NCBI GenBank assembly: GCA_001599355.1
Contig: BCGQ01000001.1
Location: forward strand, 2,483,135-2,547,134
Direction of reading: 5' to 3'
Length of the DNA stretch: 64,000 nucleotides
Origin: Nakazawaea peltata
Taxonomy: Eukaryota; Ascomycota; Pichiomycetes; Alaninales; Pachysolenaceae
In this document: positions 19,965 through 28,916 of the stretch, piece by piece
How positions within the stretch are numbered: position 1 is the first letter of the stretch
Layout of the letters: each line of letters begins with the position of its first letter
Position numbers and translations under genes: made by a program
The notes under the pieces: model-generated
What the model was told of the DNA's origin: nothing
The model's input: the letters and a program-made list of their open reading frames with translations, nothing else
The model's database searches: none

Positions 19965-20573
19965 CTACTCTCTTCTTAACCCCCCATATAATACCCTCTC
20001 AAACCGACAAACCAAACTCTCACTCCTCTTAACCCCATCCCTTAACCATACTCCATATGCCCCCATCATATTAGCCATCAAAATATCGGTGAAAAGTCGA
20101 TCCCCAACTATCGCAACCTCCCTTGGATCATTAGTGATATTATGCTTAGCAAAATACCCCATAATAGCTTCATGGCATCCAGGTTTCTTAGTGCTATGTC
20201 GAAGAACTTCAACTCCTGTATTTTTTTCAAGAATCTTAGCTTGGACATGGTCTATATCATCATTTGTTCCAGCTGAGTTACTCACTATCAATAATCTAGC
20301 CCCCGGATATGCCAATTTCAACTGGTTCCAATTGTCCTATAAAGTTAGTATGGGAACTAGGCTCAAGAATAAGCTGATACTCACTAAATATTCAGGCCAA
20401 ATCTTGTCATCGTGATTCTTCGATATACAATTGTCTTTATCAAGAACTACAGCCTTGATACGTGACTCGAATGGGAACTTCAAGTCATTGAAATTTGAGA
20501 CACAAATGTGAGGGAGACAAAGATGAGGATTCCATAGGAGTCTTGTAACGTTGAGAGTAGCACTGATGTTCAT
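19965..20573 (-). CDS. GEP4: Gep4, mitochondrial phosphatidylglycerophosphate phosphatase (spliced)
   Basis: Dephosphorylates phosphatidylglycerol phosphate to phosphatidylglycerol in the mitochondrial matrix, a step of cardiolipin synthesis. It is a HAD-superfamily phosphatase. Exon 1 is 20385-20573 (63 codons, MNISATLNVTRLLWNP to IWPEYL), the intron is 20337-20384 (48 nt, GTGAGT, TACTAAC, ATAG) and exon 2 is 19965-20336. The joined protein has 186 aa, like the yeast enzyme (about 185). HAD motif I is VVLDKDNC (about residues 42-49), motif II is LLIVSNSAG, and motif III/IV is KKPGCHE with VGDRLFTDILMANMMGAYGVW. The start ATG (20571-20573) begins the conserved N-terminus. The gene is divergent from HEL2 and convergent with TRA1. 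Confidence 0.95.
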
Positions 20574-20854
20574 GATATGGATGTCCTGTGGAGTGTATTT
20601 CTCAAGTCTCAGGTGTGTAGCTCAAGTGTAGCCCAGTGTATACCTCAATCGTGGAGTGTATATCTCAGTGTAGCTCAAGTGCGTAGCATCCCCCATTTTC
20701 TCCGCCCAACCCCCACCGAAAAATTTTTTCACTCCGCCTAACCCGAAGGAGTAGTTCCAACGATAAGATAACTTACCAGCACCGCACAACCTATTCCTAC
20801 AAGAGTACTCCTACACAAGATACAAGAGATACACAGATACGCTATCCCACTAAT
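20574..20854. promoter_or_regulatory. Shared GEP4/HEL2 divergent promoter
   Basis: 281 bp. It contains loosely repeated words of the type GTGTAGCTCAAGTGTA and GTGGAGTGTAT (20585-20690). A block TCCGCC (20701-20706), GAAAAATTTTTTC (20718-20730), TCCGCC (20733-20738) resembles the TRA1 promoter. Direction of action is unknown. Confidence 0.45.
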
Positions 20855-22810
20855 ATGTCAGGAAATCGAAAAATAGGCGGTCGTGTGGTGAGATCCGACA
20901 ACAAAAGCTACAAAGAACGCCCCTTCTCCAAGAAAGCTGACTCATCCAATGGGTCTCTGACAAATACCCCCAAGTTGACACCAACTCCTGGGGACTCCAA
21001 TGAGGCCGATGATGCCGATGACGCCGATTTATGTATCATCTGTGCAAACCATATCAATTACGCCGCCATTTCCCCCTGTAATCATACCACTTGTGAACGT
21101 TGTTCCATGAGACAACGTGCCCTCTACGAGAAGAAGACTTGTTTAATATGTAGAACCGAAAACAACGAGATAATAGTCACAGAAGATATCCATAAAGGAT
21201 ATAATGACTTCAGCCAGGCCGATTTCCGCGCATTCAACGATAAGTACGGCATCAGTTTCACCTCCGGTGATTGTGAGAAGGCCACCTTAGGTCTCCTCGA
21301 GCTCTTATGTCCAATGAAATATTGTGCCAAATACCAGTCCCACCACGTATTCAAATCGTTTGGTCAATTGAACGACCATGTGAAAAACGAGCACGACAAA
21401 CAGTTCTGTGACATCTGTGCTTCTCATAAGAAAGCCTTCATCTCAGAACTCCTGCTCTACACTCCTAAAACTCTCCAACAACATAAACTGAAAGGTGATT
21501 CCGAAGGTTTCAAAGGCCACCCTGCTTGTAAATTTTGTACCGGTAAAAGATTCTACTCCGACGACGAATTGTACCTCCATATGAGAGAGAGACATGAACG
21601 TTGTCACGTGTGTGATAAGATCGATAGCTCCAATCCCAAATACTTCAAGAATTATGACCAATTAAGTGAACATTTCCGCGACGAGCATTACGTTTGTAAT
21701 GTTCAAAGTTGTCTTGAACAAAAGTTCGTTGTGTTTGTCGATGAGTTCGAATTGAAGGCTCATATGCTTAAAGAACACAAGAATTTATATGGAGGAGACA
21801 AGAATTTATTAACTATCGGAACTATTGGCTACAGCACACCAAGACGTGGCTTTGGGTCCCAATTATCAACCTTCCCCCAGTCCTCTATATCCCTGACTGC
21901 CCAAAATAACAATAGAAGATCAGGTGAAGATGAAATCGCTTCAAGAGAGTTGAAAAAAATGAGACTCGAAGAAAGAGCCAGACACTACTTAAACTACGAT
22001 GCTCTGATGGTACTGAAATTCAAGGAAATCAACACCAAGTACGAAAACTACAAAATAGAATGTGATGAGTTGCTCAAGAGATACAGAGATTTATTCACTT
22101 CGCTTAAAGAAGACGAGTTTGTAATTTTATTGAGGGCTCTTGCCGAATTGTTCGAGGGAAACTCTTTGAGATCCAAGAGATTACTTGAAGCTGCATCCAA
22201 GTTGGAGAACACTCCAGTTAGAACCGAGGAGGAGAAGTTCCCCGCATTGCCTGGAGCTGCTTCGTATTCGTTCTCTGGAGGATGGAATGGCAACGCGAAT
22301 AGCAAGAAACTGCTGCGCAAGCCCGATTCGGAACTGTTTCCGGCTTTACCTCCGCCCTCACTGCCGGTCAAATTGAATAATAATGTTATCAGTTATAGGA
22401 CGACGTTGAAGAAGGGAGGGAACACAGTTCCTGTGATTAAGAGGGGGACCACATATAACATTCAAGATGTGAAGACTTCGTATTTGACAGGAGCTAAGGG
22501 TTCAGGTTCGGCTTCGGCTTCTGCCTCTGCCTCTCCTTCTCCTTCTACCACTCCAACCATATCATCCGGCAACGTTGCATTCCCGGCTTTGCCTAAAAGA
22601 GTTATAAAAAGACCTCCAAGAGTCAACCCAATTAAAATCGATTCGGGAGTTTGGGGTCAATCTACTTCAGGAGCTTCTTCGGCTTCAGGTTCCGCCTCCA
22701 ATTCGGCCGCTTCCAGCTCCCTTGATCTTTCCTCATTAAATGATTCTCTTCCTCAAGGTAAAAAATCCCAGAAGAAGAAGAAACAACTTTTGTATCACGT
22801 TGGTATCTAA
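20855..22810 (+). CDS. HEL2: Hel2/ZNF598, RING E3 ubiquitin ligase of ribosome quality control
   Basis: Senses collided ribosomes in the cytoplasm and ubiquitinates small-subunit proteins to start ribosome-associated quality control. 651 aa from ATG 20855 (yeast Hel2 about 639). An N-terminal RING follows a basic leader: CIICANHINYAAISPCNHTT, ERCSMRQRALYEKK, CLICRTE (about residues 59-101). Cys/His pairs of C2H2-like fingers follow at about 170-310 (FCDICASHKKAF, ACKFCTGKRFYSDDELYLHM, RCHVCDKIDSS, HMLKEH). The C-terminal part is low complexity with FPALP motifs; three occur (EEEKFPALPG, SE[CTG]FPALP, NVAFPALPKR). CTG as Ala makes the second match the third. The gene ends 19 bp from the convergent PEX10 stop. 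Confidence 0.96.
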   Translation: MSGNRKIGGRVVRSDNKSYKERPFSKKADSSNGSLTNTPKLTPTPGDSNEADDADDADLCIICANHINYAAISPCNHTTCERCSMRQRALYEKKTCLICRTENNEIIVTEDIHKGYNDFSQADFRAFNDKYGISFTSGDCEKATLGLLELLCPMKYCAKYQSHHVFKSFGQLNDHVKNEHDKQFCDICASHKKAFISELLLYTPKTLQQHKLKGDSEGFKGHPACKFCTGKRFYSDDELYLHMRERHERCHVCDKIDSSNPKYFKNYDQLSEHFRDEHYVCNVQSCLEQKFVVFVDEFELKAHMLKEHKNLYGGDKNLLTIGTIGYSTPRRGFGSQLSTFPQSSISLTAQNNNRRSGEDEIASRELKKMRLEERARHYLNYDALMVLKFKEINTKYENYKIECDELLKRYRDLFTSLKEDEFVILLRALAELFEGNSLRSKRLLEAASKLENTPVRTEEEKFPALPGAASYSFSGGWNGNANSKKLLRKPDSELFPALPPPSLPVKLNNNVISYRTTLKKGGNTVPVIKRGTTYNIQDVKTSYLTGAKGSGSASASASASPSPSTTPTISSGNVAFPALPKRVIKRPPRVNPIKIDSGVWGQSTSGASSASGSASNSAASSSLDLSSLNDSLPQGKKSQKKKKQLLYHVGI

Positions 22811-22829
22811 AGAATTTACTTAATAATGC

Positions 22830-23807
22830 CTAATTTAAACATACAACATCCTGTAGAACGAGTTTCTGCCTACAAAGAGGACATTCAGACCTCTCTTTAC
22901 AATAATCAGCAAGACAAGTCCAACAGAAACAATGTCCACATATCGCCAGAGCTGGAGCCTTCATATATTCCAAGCATAAGATACATTTACGAGATGCTTC
23001 AGGGATATACGGGAGCTGAGAGCTATCAGATAAGTCAATAATATGCTCAGAATTGTTCTGGGCTCCATAAACCAAACCTTTTTCGCTCACATCTTCAACC
23101 TTCTCATTCTCTTCGTCAGCTTCGGTGTATTGGTTGAGTTTATTCAACATTTTAGAAGCGAATTGGATCAAAATCAATACTCCTAAGACTTCATAGCTTC
23201 CATTGTTTTGTGCAGCTTCCACTTTATGTCCTAAAACATATCTTAACCCAAATACCCTCTTGGATATCTGATAAAATTTCCCGTTCAAGTAAAAAAATGC
23301 CACATGCAAATTGATCAAGCTGTCCATTGCTGTTCTGTAATCGATTTTCGAGAGAAAACCACCTTTTTCCGGATCCTTCTCATCTACAGATCTCCATCTT
23401 TTCGTTATCTGCGAAATTAAATAAGGTAACACCAGATATGAAACTATAAACCCCACCCTTCTGATCAAACTAGGAAGCTTTCGGCCGTCTCTCCGCACAT
23501 AGATCAAATTTGTATACTCTTCGCCCAATGTTTTGGATCCTATCAAGGTAGTCAATGCGAGATATGCGAATTTGGAAAATGTTGTGATCTCATTAGGATA
23601 AGTGTTAATGAATCTTTGGCCTTTAATCACCTTCAATGCATCTTCAATCTTGGTTCTAATCACAGACTCGAAATAGAAGTCTTTTTGATGGGCTCTCACT
23701 GAATAATGTTAGTACTAAAACGATGAAAAGAGATGTTATATGGACTTACCAATTGCAGGAGCATCTGCCAGTTGCAAATTCACCCCATTAACACTTTGAT
23801 CTGTCAT
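22830..23807 (-). CDS. PEX10: Pex10, peroxisomal RING E3 ligase (spliced)
   Basis: Membrane subunit of the Pex2-Pex10-Pex12 ubiquitin ligase that recycles the import receptor Pex5 at peroxisomes. Exon 1 is 23750-23807 (MTDQSVNGVNLQ[CTG]ADAPAI plus one base). The intron is 23699-23749 (51 nt, GTAAGT, TACTAAC, TTCAG). Exon 2 is 22830-23698. The joined protein is 308 aa and the junction restores the family signature ADAPAIVRAHQKD. Membrane segments lie around residues 60-220 (for example VGFIVSYLVLPYLI). A C-terminal RING reads CILCLEYMKAPALAICGHCF, CWTCLADYC, CPLCRQ. Without the intron the frame lacks an ATG start, so the spliced model is preferred. Confidence 0.95.
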
Positions 23808-23985
23808 GTTGTATCCACTGTCTCTCCTAACAACCTCTTCTAAACTTGATGGATTTATAAATAGTTAAATAATAAAATGCTCTATCACATGATTGATATT
23901 CTGCTCAGTATGGAGAAGTGGAGAAGTACTATTATATTTCGTAAAATGCTAAATACATATTTCGTAGATTGCCAATTATACATTT

Positions 23986-25911
23986 CTAACCCCTAAAAAA
24001 AGGGAGAGTCGATTGACCTTTATCCAATTTCCGTTTCTTTTTTGGTTCTTCCCTCAGAGGTGTAGGCAGAGACAGACCCAGATCTTCATTGAACTGACGT
24101 GACAATTCTAAAGCAAAATGATAATCTTTATGACTCAGCATATCCTCATGTATAATATTCTCTTTACATTCAGGGCAATAATTAGGGCTATTGATATCGA
24201 CATTCTTGGCTGGAGCCTTAGAAGAGATACTGTTCAAGATGTCATATTTTCTAGAATTCTTCTTAGGTGAAGATCTTGAAGATGCTGGAGTAACGGTCTG
24301 TTCATTTTTTAATTCAGAAAACATCTGGTTTATAACATCATCATTCGTACTACCTTTCTGTGCAAATTTATCAATACTACTCATGGCATCTATCTCTTCG
24401 AAATTTGACACTTCAACTCCAAAATTAGTAAATGGAAACAAAGGACCATATGCCTTTTCATTCCAGGTCTCAATTGTAGTTTCAAATAATTTACAGCCAC
24501 TCTTATAAATAAGATCCTGGATCTTGTCTAAGGGGATAGTAAGAGGAATCGAACATTGACGAGAAAATGATTGAAATTCCAGAGTTCGGAGCCTTACTGA
24601 TACGGTTTTAGGTCTTCTGAAAGTTTTCTTTGCTACATCTCCAGCTAAAATCCCACTTTCTTCATCCAATTCTACTAGTCTCTGGAAAATATCTCCACAA
24701 AATACGGGCATCCAATCCAAGATATCTTTAAGCGAAGAAACAGCATTGCCTCTAAAATTCTTGGATGAAGCCATAGATTTAACATCTGTTCTCATATTCA
24801 ATGGAGTATAGAGTTCCCCACGAATCATTTTATACAAATTTGTAGCCAAAGATGTATCAGGCAGTAATCTCTCTATTAATTGTTCCTCGGTAAAATTATC
24901 CCTAATATATGGTACTGTGTCTTCAGAAGGAGTATTTAATTTCAGTTGTATGATCTTTCCCAGCTTGCCTCCCATACTCCAGAAATCGGTAAAATCGAAC
25001 TTGTCGACGAAATTAGGAATTGCAGACGATCTTACTATAGTCTGTGCATTGGGCTTTATAAACCCACTTGCAAGCTTTGCTACGGTCTTGGTCCTGGCAA
25101 CTCCACAGGAAGTAGTGTATCCAAGACTAGACTCGATCAAATCACGAACTTCCTGCGCAAATTGAGACCCAAGCAGAATAAATATGTCATCCCAATCATA
25201 AATATGTCGTACTGGAGAATCTTCAGTTTCAAACTCATTATTAATTACAGTCCCATAAAATTTGAGTTCTTCTGGTAACGATTTGGGCACTGCAGGCATA
25301 GTATCCAGTAAATTTGCAGGGGTATTACTAAGCTCTGGAAACAATTCACAAGCTCTGGAATATACAAGACGTCCAAAATCCATAAAACTCTCATCCACAC
25401 TAGCCTTCTCAACCTTATCACATTTACTCTTGAATAATCTCATCATCTTCCTACTTTCTCTTCTGTAAGGGTCAAGAGAAACTTTATGATTCTCAGGATT
25501 AGGACGCACACCATGGTCAAAGTACGACCAATGCGGCTCTCCTTTCTTGAATACAGCAGTATGGGCTGCTACCAAATTAGGGCATTTCTTACGGGCAGAA
25601 TCAATCGTGTCCATTCTCCCAATTCCATATTTACGTGCAGCATAAGATACGGCGATCAAACTGGACCATTGAACACATACTACGGGGTCATCTGCAGAAT
25701 AACCGAGTCGTAGTTGCTCCAGTTGTGCAAAAAACGCGTTAACATCCACATGAGCAATAACCAGAAGTGGTGTCCCATGTGATCTTTCGGTATTATTAAG
25801 GTCCATAAAGTTCTTCCATGAGAATTGGGATGGTCTGGGTTGGGAAATCAATTCTGTGAGTATTTTGGTGGACACCGCTGGAGTTTCAGGGGTCTCCTGA
25901 GATTCTGACAT
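23986..25911 (-). CDS. RAD30: Rad30, translesion DNA polymerase eta
   Basis: Y-family polymerase that copies accurately past UV cyclobutane dimers, acting with PCNA in the nucleus. 641 aa, ATG complement 25909-25911. The catalytic core opens with HVDVNAFFAQ (metal-binding Asp), then WSSLIAVSYAARKYGIGRMD (fingers), and KASVDESFMDF with the second acidic pair. Helix-hairpin and little-finger regions follow. A UBZ zinc finger is visible near the C-terminus (YCPECKENIIHEDMLSHKDYH), and the protein ends in a PIP box QSTLPFF (about residues 634-640). All functional modules are intact. Residue 64 is a CTG codon (FFAQ[CTG]EQ) where the yeast enzyme has Val, compatible with Ala. Confidence 0.96.
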   Translation of the reverse strand: MSESQETPETPAVSTKILTELISQPRPSQFSWKNFMDLNNTERSHGTPLLVIAHVDVNAFFAQLEQLRLGYSADDPVVCVQWSSLIAVSYAARKYGIGRMDTIDSARKKCPNLVAAHTAVFKKGEPHWSYFDHGVRPNPENHKVSLDPYRRESRKMMRLFKSKCDKVEKASVDESFMDFGRLVYSRACELFPELSNTPANLLDTMPAVPKSLPEELKFYGTVINNEFETEDSPVRHIYDWDDIFILLGSQFAQEVRDLIESSLGYTTSCGVARTKTVAKLASGFIKPNAQTIVRSSAIPNFVDKFDFTDFWSMGGKLGKIIQLKLNTPSEDTVPYIRDNFTEEQLIERLLPDTSLATNLYKMIRGELYTPLNMRTDVKSMASSKNFRGNAVSSLKDILDWMPVFCGDIFQRLVELDEESGILAGDVAKKTFRRPKTVSVRLRTLEFQSFSRQCSIPLTIPLDKIQDLIYKSGCKLFETTIETWNEKAYGPLFPFTNFGVEVSNFEEIDAMSSIDKFAQKGSTNDDVINQMFSELKNEQTVTPASSRSSPKKNSRKYDILNSISSKAPAKNVDINSPNYCPECKENIIHEDMLSHKDYHFALELSRQFNEDLGLSLPTPLREEPKKKRKLDKGQSTLPFFRG

Positions 25912-26052
25912 CTCTTCTTCTCGTTCAATAGTGCTAATCCAATGTTACTTATCTATTCACAGCTCTGCTCATCGCCTTCGAGGTCTTTATAAAGATCGTG
26001 CATTTCCTCCCAAAACCCCAATCGGGTATCTACATATTTTTAAAGTTCTAAC

Positions 26053-26087
26053 GAAAATTTTTCGCTTCTTTCAGCTCAGTATAAATA
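26053..26087 (+). promoter_or_regulatory. RRPE-like element and TATA box of the putative snoRNA host
   Basis: GAAAATTTTTC (26053-26063) is followed 17 bp later by TATAAATA (26080-26087). The spacing to the 5' splice site at 26142 leaves room for a start site and a short first exon. RRPE-like sites are typical of ribosome-biogenesis genes. Confidence 0.4.
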
Positions 26088-26141
26088 GGAGGAGGATCCC
26101 AGGGGAAATCTTTTTTATATGAGGGAACAAACAAGTGAATA

Positions 26142-26309
26142 GTAAGTGAGAATAATCATGAGCTTCTAGTTTTAGTATATTGTGATGACAAAGTTGTCGC
26201 CCCAAACGGATTCTATAATGACCGATTCGATATATAGCCAAACACTGAAAATTCTGATCATACAGACTAAGCTCTACAAGATATTTGAAGGAGTACTAAC
26301 AAGAAATAG
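26142..26309 (+). other. Putative 168-nt intron of a non-coding host transcript
   Basis: It begins GTAAGT (26142-26147), has a perfect TACTAAC (26294-26300) and ends ATAG (26306-26309), 9 nt past the branch motif like the coding introns here. It is three times longer than those (48-55 nt). Neither flank holds a sensible reading frame: ATG 26119 runs only 7 codons before the junction and then stops. I infer an untranslated host RNA. Confidence 0.5.
26160..26274 (+). ncRNA. Candidate intronic box C/D snoRNA
   Basis: Within the putative intron: box C GTGATGA (26182-26188), and box D CTGA (26245-26248 or 26254-26257). A possible C' is ATAATGA (26216-26222). An outer stem is formed by GAGCTT (26160-26165) with AAGCTC (26269-26274) plus AGT/ACT inside it. 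The guide region before box D reads ATATAGCCAAACA or CCAAACACTGAAAATT; I could not place an rRNA target from memory. Intronic snoRNAs in non-coding hosts are known from Candida-type yeasts. The order of all elements is right, but each motif is short. Confidence 0.4.
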
Positions 26310-26690
26310 GGACAGTATGACTGGTAACGAGAAGTAACCTGGATGATAATAATGGTGGGTTTAGTGGGAGTGATTTCCCGCTATGTGTGCTATAATTACT
26401 ATTTCAAGTATTTTAGTTATTTCTTCACTACTTAGCAGATGTGGGGGTGATTCTTTTTATACAGTTGTATGATCAGAGACACCATCATTTCTGCTATAAC
26501 TACCTCATTTCGACAATTGTATAGTTTTTTATTCTTTTTTCGAGTCATCCTCTGCTAATGATGCTTTTTTCTATGCTAATCATGAAATTTTATGATTAAA
26601 ACATAACCAAATCGCTTAACGGCGTCTGAAGCATGAGACTCATTGATATTGTTGAGTGAATGTGTAATTTAGGGGTTTGTTTTCGGTAGG

Positions 26691-26718
26691 GATCTCAGTA
26701 GAGATCTTTACTGAGATC
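26691..26718. repeat. Perfect 10-bp inverted repeat upstream of ERD1
   Basis: GATCTCAGTA (26691-26700) and TACTGAGATC (26709-26718) flank the 8-base loop GAGATCTT. It is 240 bp upstream of the ERD1 ATG. It could be a dyad binding site or a hairpin; nothing in the sequence decides which. Confidence 0.6.
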
Positions 26719-26957
26719 TTGCTCAGTAACGTACTACTGCATCTTTACCACTTTCTACATCTGTCTTTCTGTGATCCCCAATCATTTGTCTTCTGTAGTC
26801 TCGTCCTCTTCAGACTTTTCTCCTAAGATCTCCCGCACCCTCATGTCCAGCCCTAATTCTCACCTAAATCAATATTTTGCTCACCACATTTGTCCCCTGT
26901 CGAAATAAAAACACCTGTCGTACCTGACCCTCGTACCTCATCATCCACATAACAAAC

Positions 26958-28163
26958 ATGGCCGATGTTGCAGAGGGGGCTGGCCAGTTCCCGGTAGATG
27001 AGACCATCCTGCAATTGTCAACCTTCGATATCTTCTTACCATTACCCTTCAGATGTATCTTCTTGGTCAATTTAGGTGTTTGGTTATGGGCGCTTAATTG
27101 TAAGTTCTGCTACGACCATCATATCGACGTGTTTCTGGTGTTGAAATTGCTGCCTCAACAACACACCGACCGAAATTACTACAGAGCTCCACTGAGAATC
27201 ACCCTGGTGACATTTTTGAACTACCTTCTTTATTTGGGTCTCGGCAACCTCTATTTGAAAGACGATGACAATTCAATTAGTATCTTGGATATCCTGTGTT
27301 ATGTCAATTTGATACTGATATTCCTGTTCCTCGTCTTCCCATTGAGCTCGGCTTCCAATCGTCGTATGTTAGAGACCATCAAAAGGATTTTACTCGGCAA
27401 CATCGACATTAACTTGAGGAATAATGACATTTTACTAGCCGATACTTTGACTTCTTACTCTAAAGTTGTGGTTGATTTTTACATATTGAATACTCATCTT
27501 TTCACCAACCAAACTTCACTTCCAAATTTATCCAAGAATGAGGTCATGTTGAACAGATCTTTGGGTTCCTCGTACTACTTGGATTTGTTGATCTCTTGTT
27601 ATCCTGCTTGTGTGCGATTAAAACAATGTATATATGAATATCGCAAGACTCAGAAGCAACAACATTTACTCAATGCCTTGAAATATAGTACAAGTTTCTT
27701 GCCGGTGTTGGCCACTTTGTATTTGAAAGTCAATGGAGGTCAAGGTTCGAATATTTACTGGTTCATTGGCTCGTTCATCAACTCCACTTACTCGATCATT
27801 TGGGATATCATGATCGATTGGAATTTTGAGTTCTTCCACTACATCACAAGTAATTCCTGTCAGCAAAGAAACCTTTTAAGATCGGTCTTGATGTTCAACG
27901 TCACCTTCTACTACCATTGTGCCATTGCAGTCGACTTCCTCTTGAGATACATCTGGTCTGTCAGATTAATCTCCAACACCAACAGAGGTACATTACTCTT
28001 CACATTATACGATTCCGAACTCGGATTGTTCGTCTTGGAAATCTTGGAGATCCTCAGAAGATGGGTCTGGGTCTTCATCAAATTGGAAACTGAATACATC
28101 AAGATGTTCAACGGAGACGTCAACAAAATGAAAGATGCCGAGGAAGGTGAAATCCCATTGTAA
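26958..28163 (+). CDS. ERD1: Erd1-like EXS-domain Golgi membrane protein
   Basis: Golgi multispanning protein; in yeast Erd1 is needed for retention of luminal ER proteins and recycling of Golgi glycosyltransferases, and returns phosphate from the Golgi lumen. 401 aa from ATG 26958 (yeast about 362). An N-terminal hydrophobic segment has LPLPFRCIFLVNLGVWLWAL, followed by DVFLVLKLLP and several membrane spans. The C-terminal EXS domain shows SIIWDIMIDWNFEFF, LMFNVTFYYHCAIAVDFLLR and LEILRRWVWVFIKLETEYIK, all typical of EXS proteins (Erd1, Syg1/XPR1 tail). There is no SPX domain, which separates it from Syg1 and Pho transporters. Convergent with RRP17 (42 bp apart). Confidence 0.85.
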   Translation: MADVAEGAGQFPVDETILQLSTFDIFLPLPFRCIFLVNLGVWLWALNCKFCYDHHIDVFLVLKLLPQQHTDRNYYRAPLRITLVTFLNYLLYLGLGNLYLKDDDNSISILDILCYVNLILIFLFLVFPLSSASNRRMLETIKRILLGNIDINLRNNDILLADTLTSYSKVVVDFYILNTHLFTNQTSLPNLSKNEVMLNRSLGSSYYLDLLISCYPACVRLKQCIYEYRKTQKQQHLLNALKYSTSFLPVLATLYLKVNGGQGSNIYWFIGSFINSTYSIIWDIMIDWNFEFFHYITSNSCQQRNLLRSVLMFNVTFYYHCAIAVDFLLRYIWSVRLISNTNRGTLLFTLYDSELGLFVLEILEILRRWVWVFIKLETEYIKMFNGDVNKMKDAEEGEIPL

Positions 28164-28205
28164 AATTACCATATAGAAATAGATCAGGACTTGTTTATTA
28201 TACAT

Positions 28206-28916
28206 TTAACTTCTCTTCTTACTAGTTCTTTCCTTTCTTCTGTTCTCTCTTCTCTCTGCTTTGGTGAGGTATCTGAACTTCTTCTTCTTTTGTTTTGGTT
28301 TTGGAGCCAGTCCTGCTACAACTGCGTATTTCTTAGCTCTATCGATCGACTTCTCCAAGACTTCTTCGGATTTCTTCAAATCCACGTAGTTTGATTTGGC
28401 GATTTCCTCCAACATATCCCCATTGGAGTCCATGGATTCTATCGTTACTGTAGTCATTTGATCTTCTTCGGTATCTAAGGGAGTGGAGGTATATATGGCC
28501 TTTCTTTTCAAGATTCCTTTAACTCTTTCGGCCTCGGCAGCATCTTCATCATCACCGGAAAATCCAGTCCATTCTTCGGATTCTGAGTCCGAATCAGACT
28601 CCTTCTCATCATCATCACTAACTTCACCGTTCAAATCTTTCAACCCAGCATGAAACTGATCCAACTGTCTTTGAATATCCAGTTTACGTTCATCTCGTAT
28701 CTTTTTACGTTCCTCTATTCTAGCCAATCTTTCTTGTTCCAGGTTGAACTCCAGTGCCTTCTTCTGTCTCAGTACCTTTCTCTTATGGAATCCGGTAAGG
28801 TATTCTTTCCTGGCATCTTTGTCGAATACAACTTCTTCTACTCTATGCTTCAGTCTTTGTTTCTGTACGTATTTCTTACCACCGGTAAGGATTTCTCTGT
28901 TGGTTCTGACGGCCAT
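28206..28916 (-). CDS. RRP17: Rrp17/Nol12-family nucleolar pre-60S processing factor
   Basis: Nucleolar protein needed for 60S biogenesis and 5'-end processing of 5.8S/25S precursors (Nop25/Rrp17 family). 236 aa, as in yeast (about 235), ATG complement 28914-28916. The signature block is N-terminal: NREILTGGKKYVQKQRLKHR, then VVFDKDARKEYLTGFHKRK and a long charged coiled coil (QERLARIEERKKIRDERK, about residues 60-90). The middle is acidic (about 100-130) and the C-terminus is strongly basic (KPKQKKKKFRYLTKAERREN), as expected for a nucleolar RNA binder. An RRPE-like site and GATGAG lie 50-80 bp upstream. Confidence 0.93.
   Translation of the reverse strand: MAVRTNREILTGGKKYVQKQRLKHRVEEVVFDKDARKEYLTGFHKRKVLRQKKALEFNLEQERLARIEERKKIRDERKLDIQRQLDQFHAGLKDLNGEVSDDDEKESDSDSESEEWTGFSGDDEDAAEAERVKGILKRKAIYTSTPLDTEEDQMTTVTIESMDSNGDMLEEIAKSNYVDLKKSEEVLEKSIDRAKKYAVVAGLAPKPKQKKKKFRYLTKAERRENRRKERTSKKRS

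Larger units (their letters stand above)
25912..26957. other. Spacer RAD30-ERD1 with a candidate non-coding transcription unit
   Basis: No protein gene seen. It holds the RAD30 promoter (to about 26040), a putative snoRNA host unit (26053-26315, separate entries) and the ERD1 promoter. In the latter a perfect 10-bp inverted repeat stands at 26691-26718. The stretch 26340-26690 shows nothing I recognise. Confidence 0.6.
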
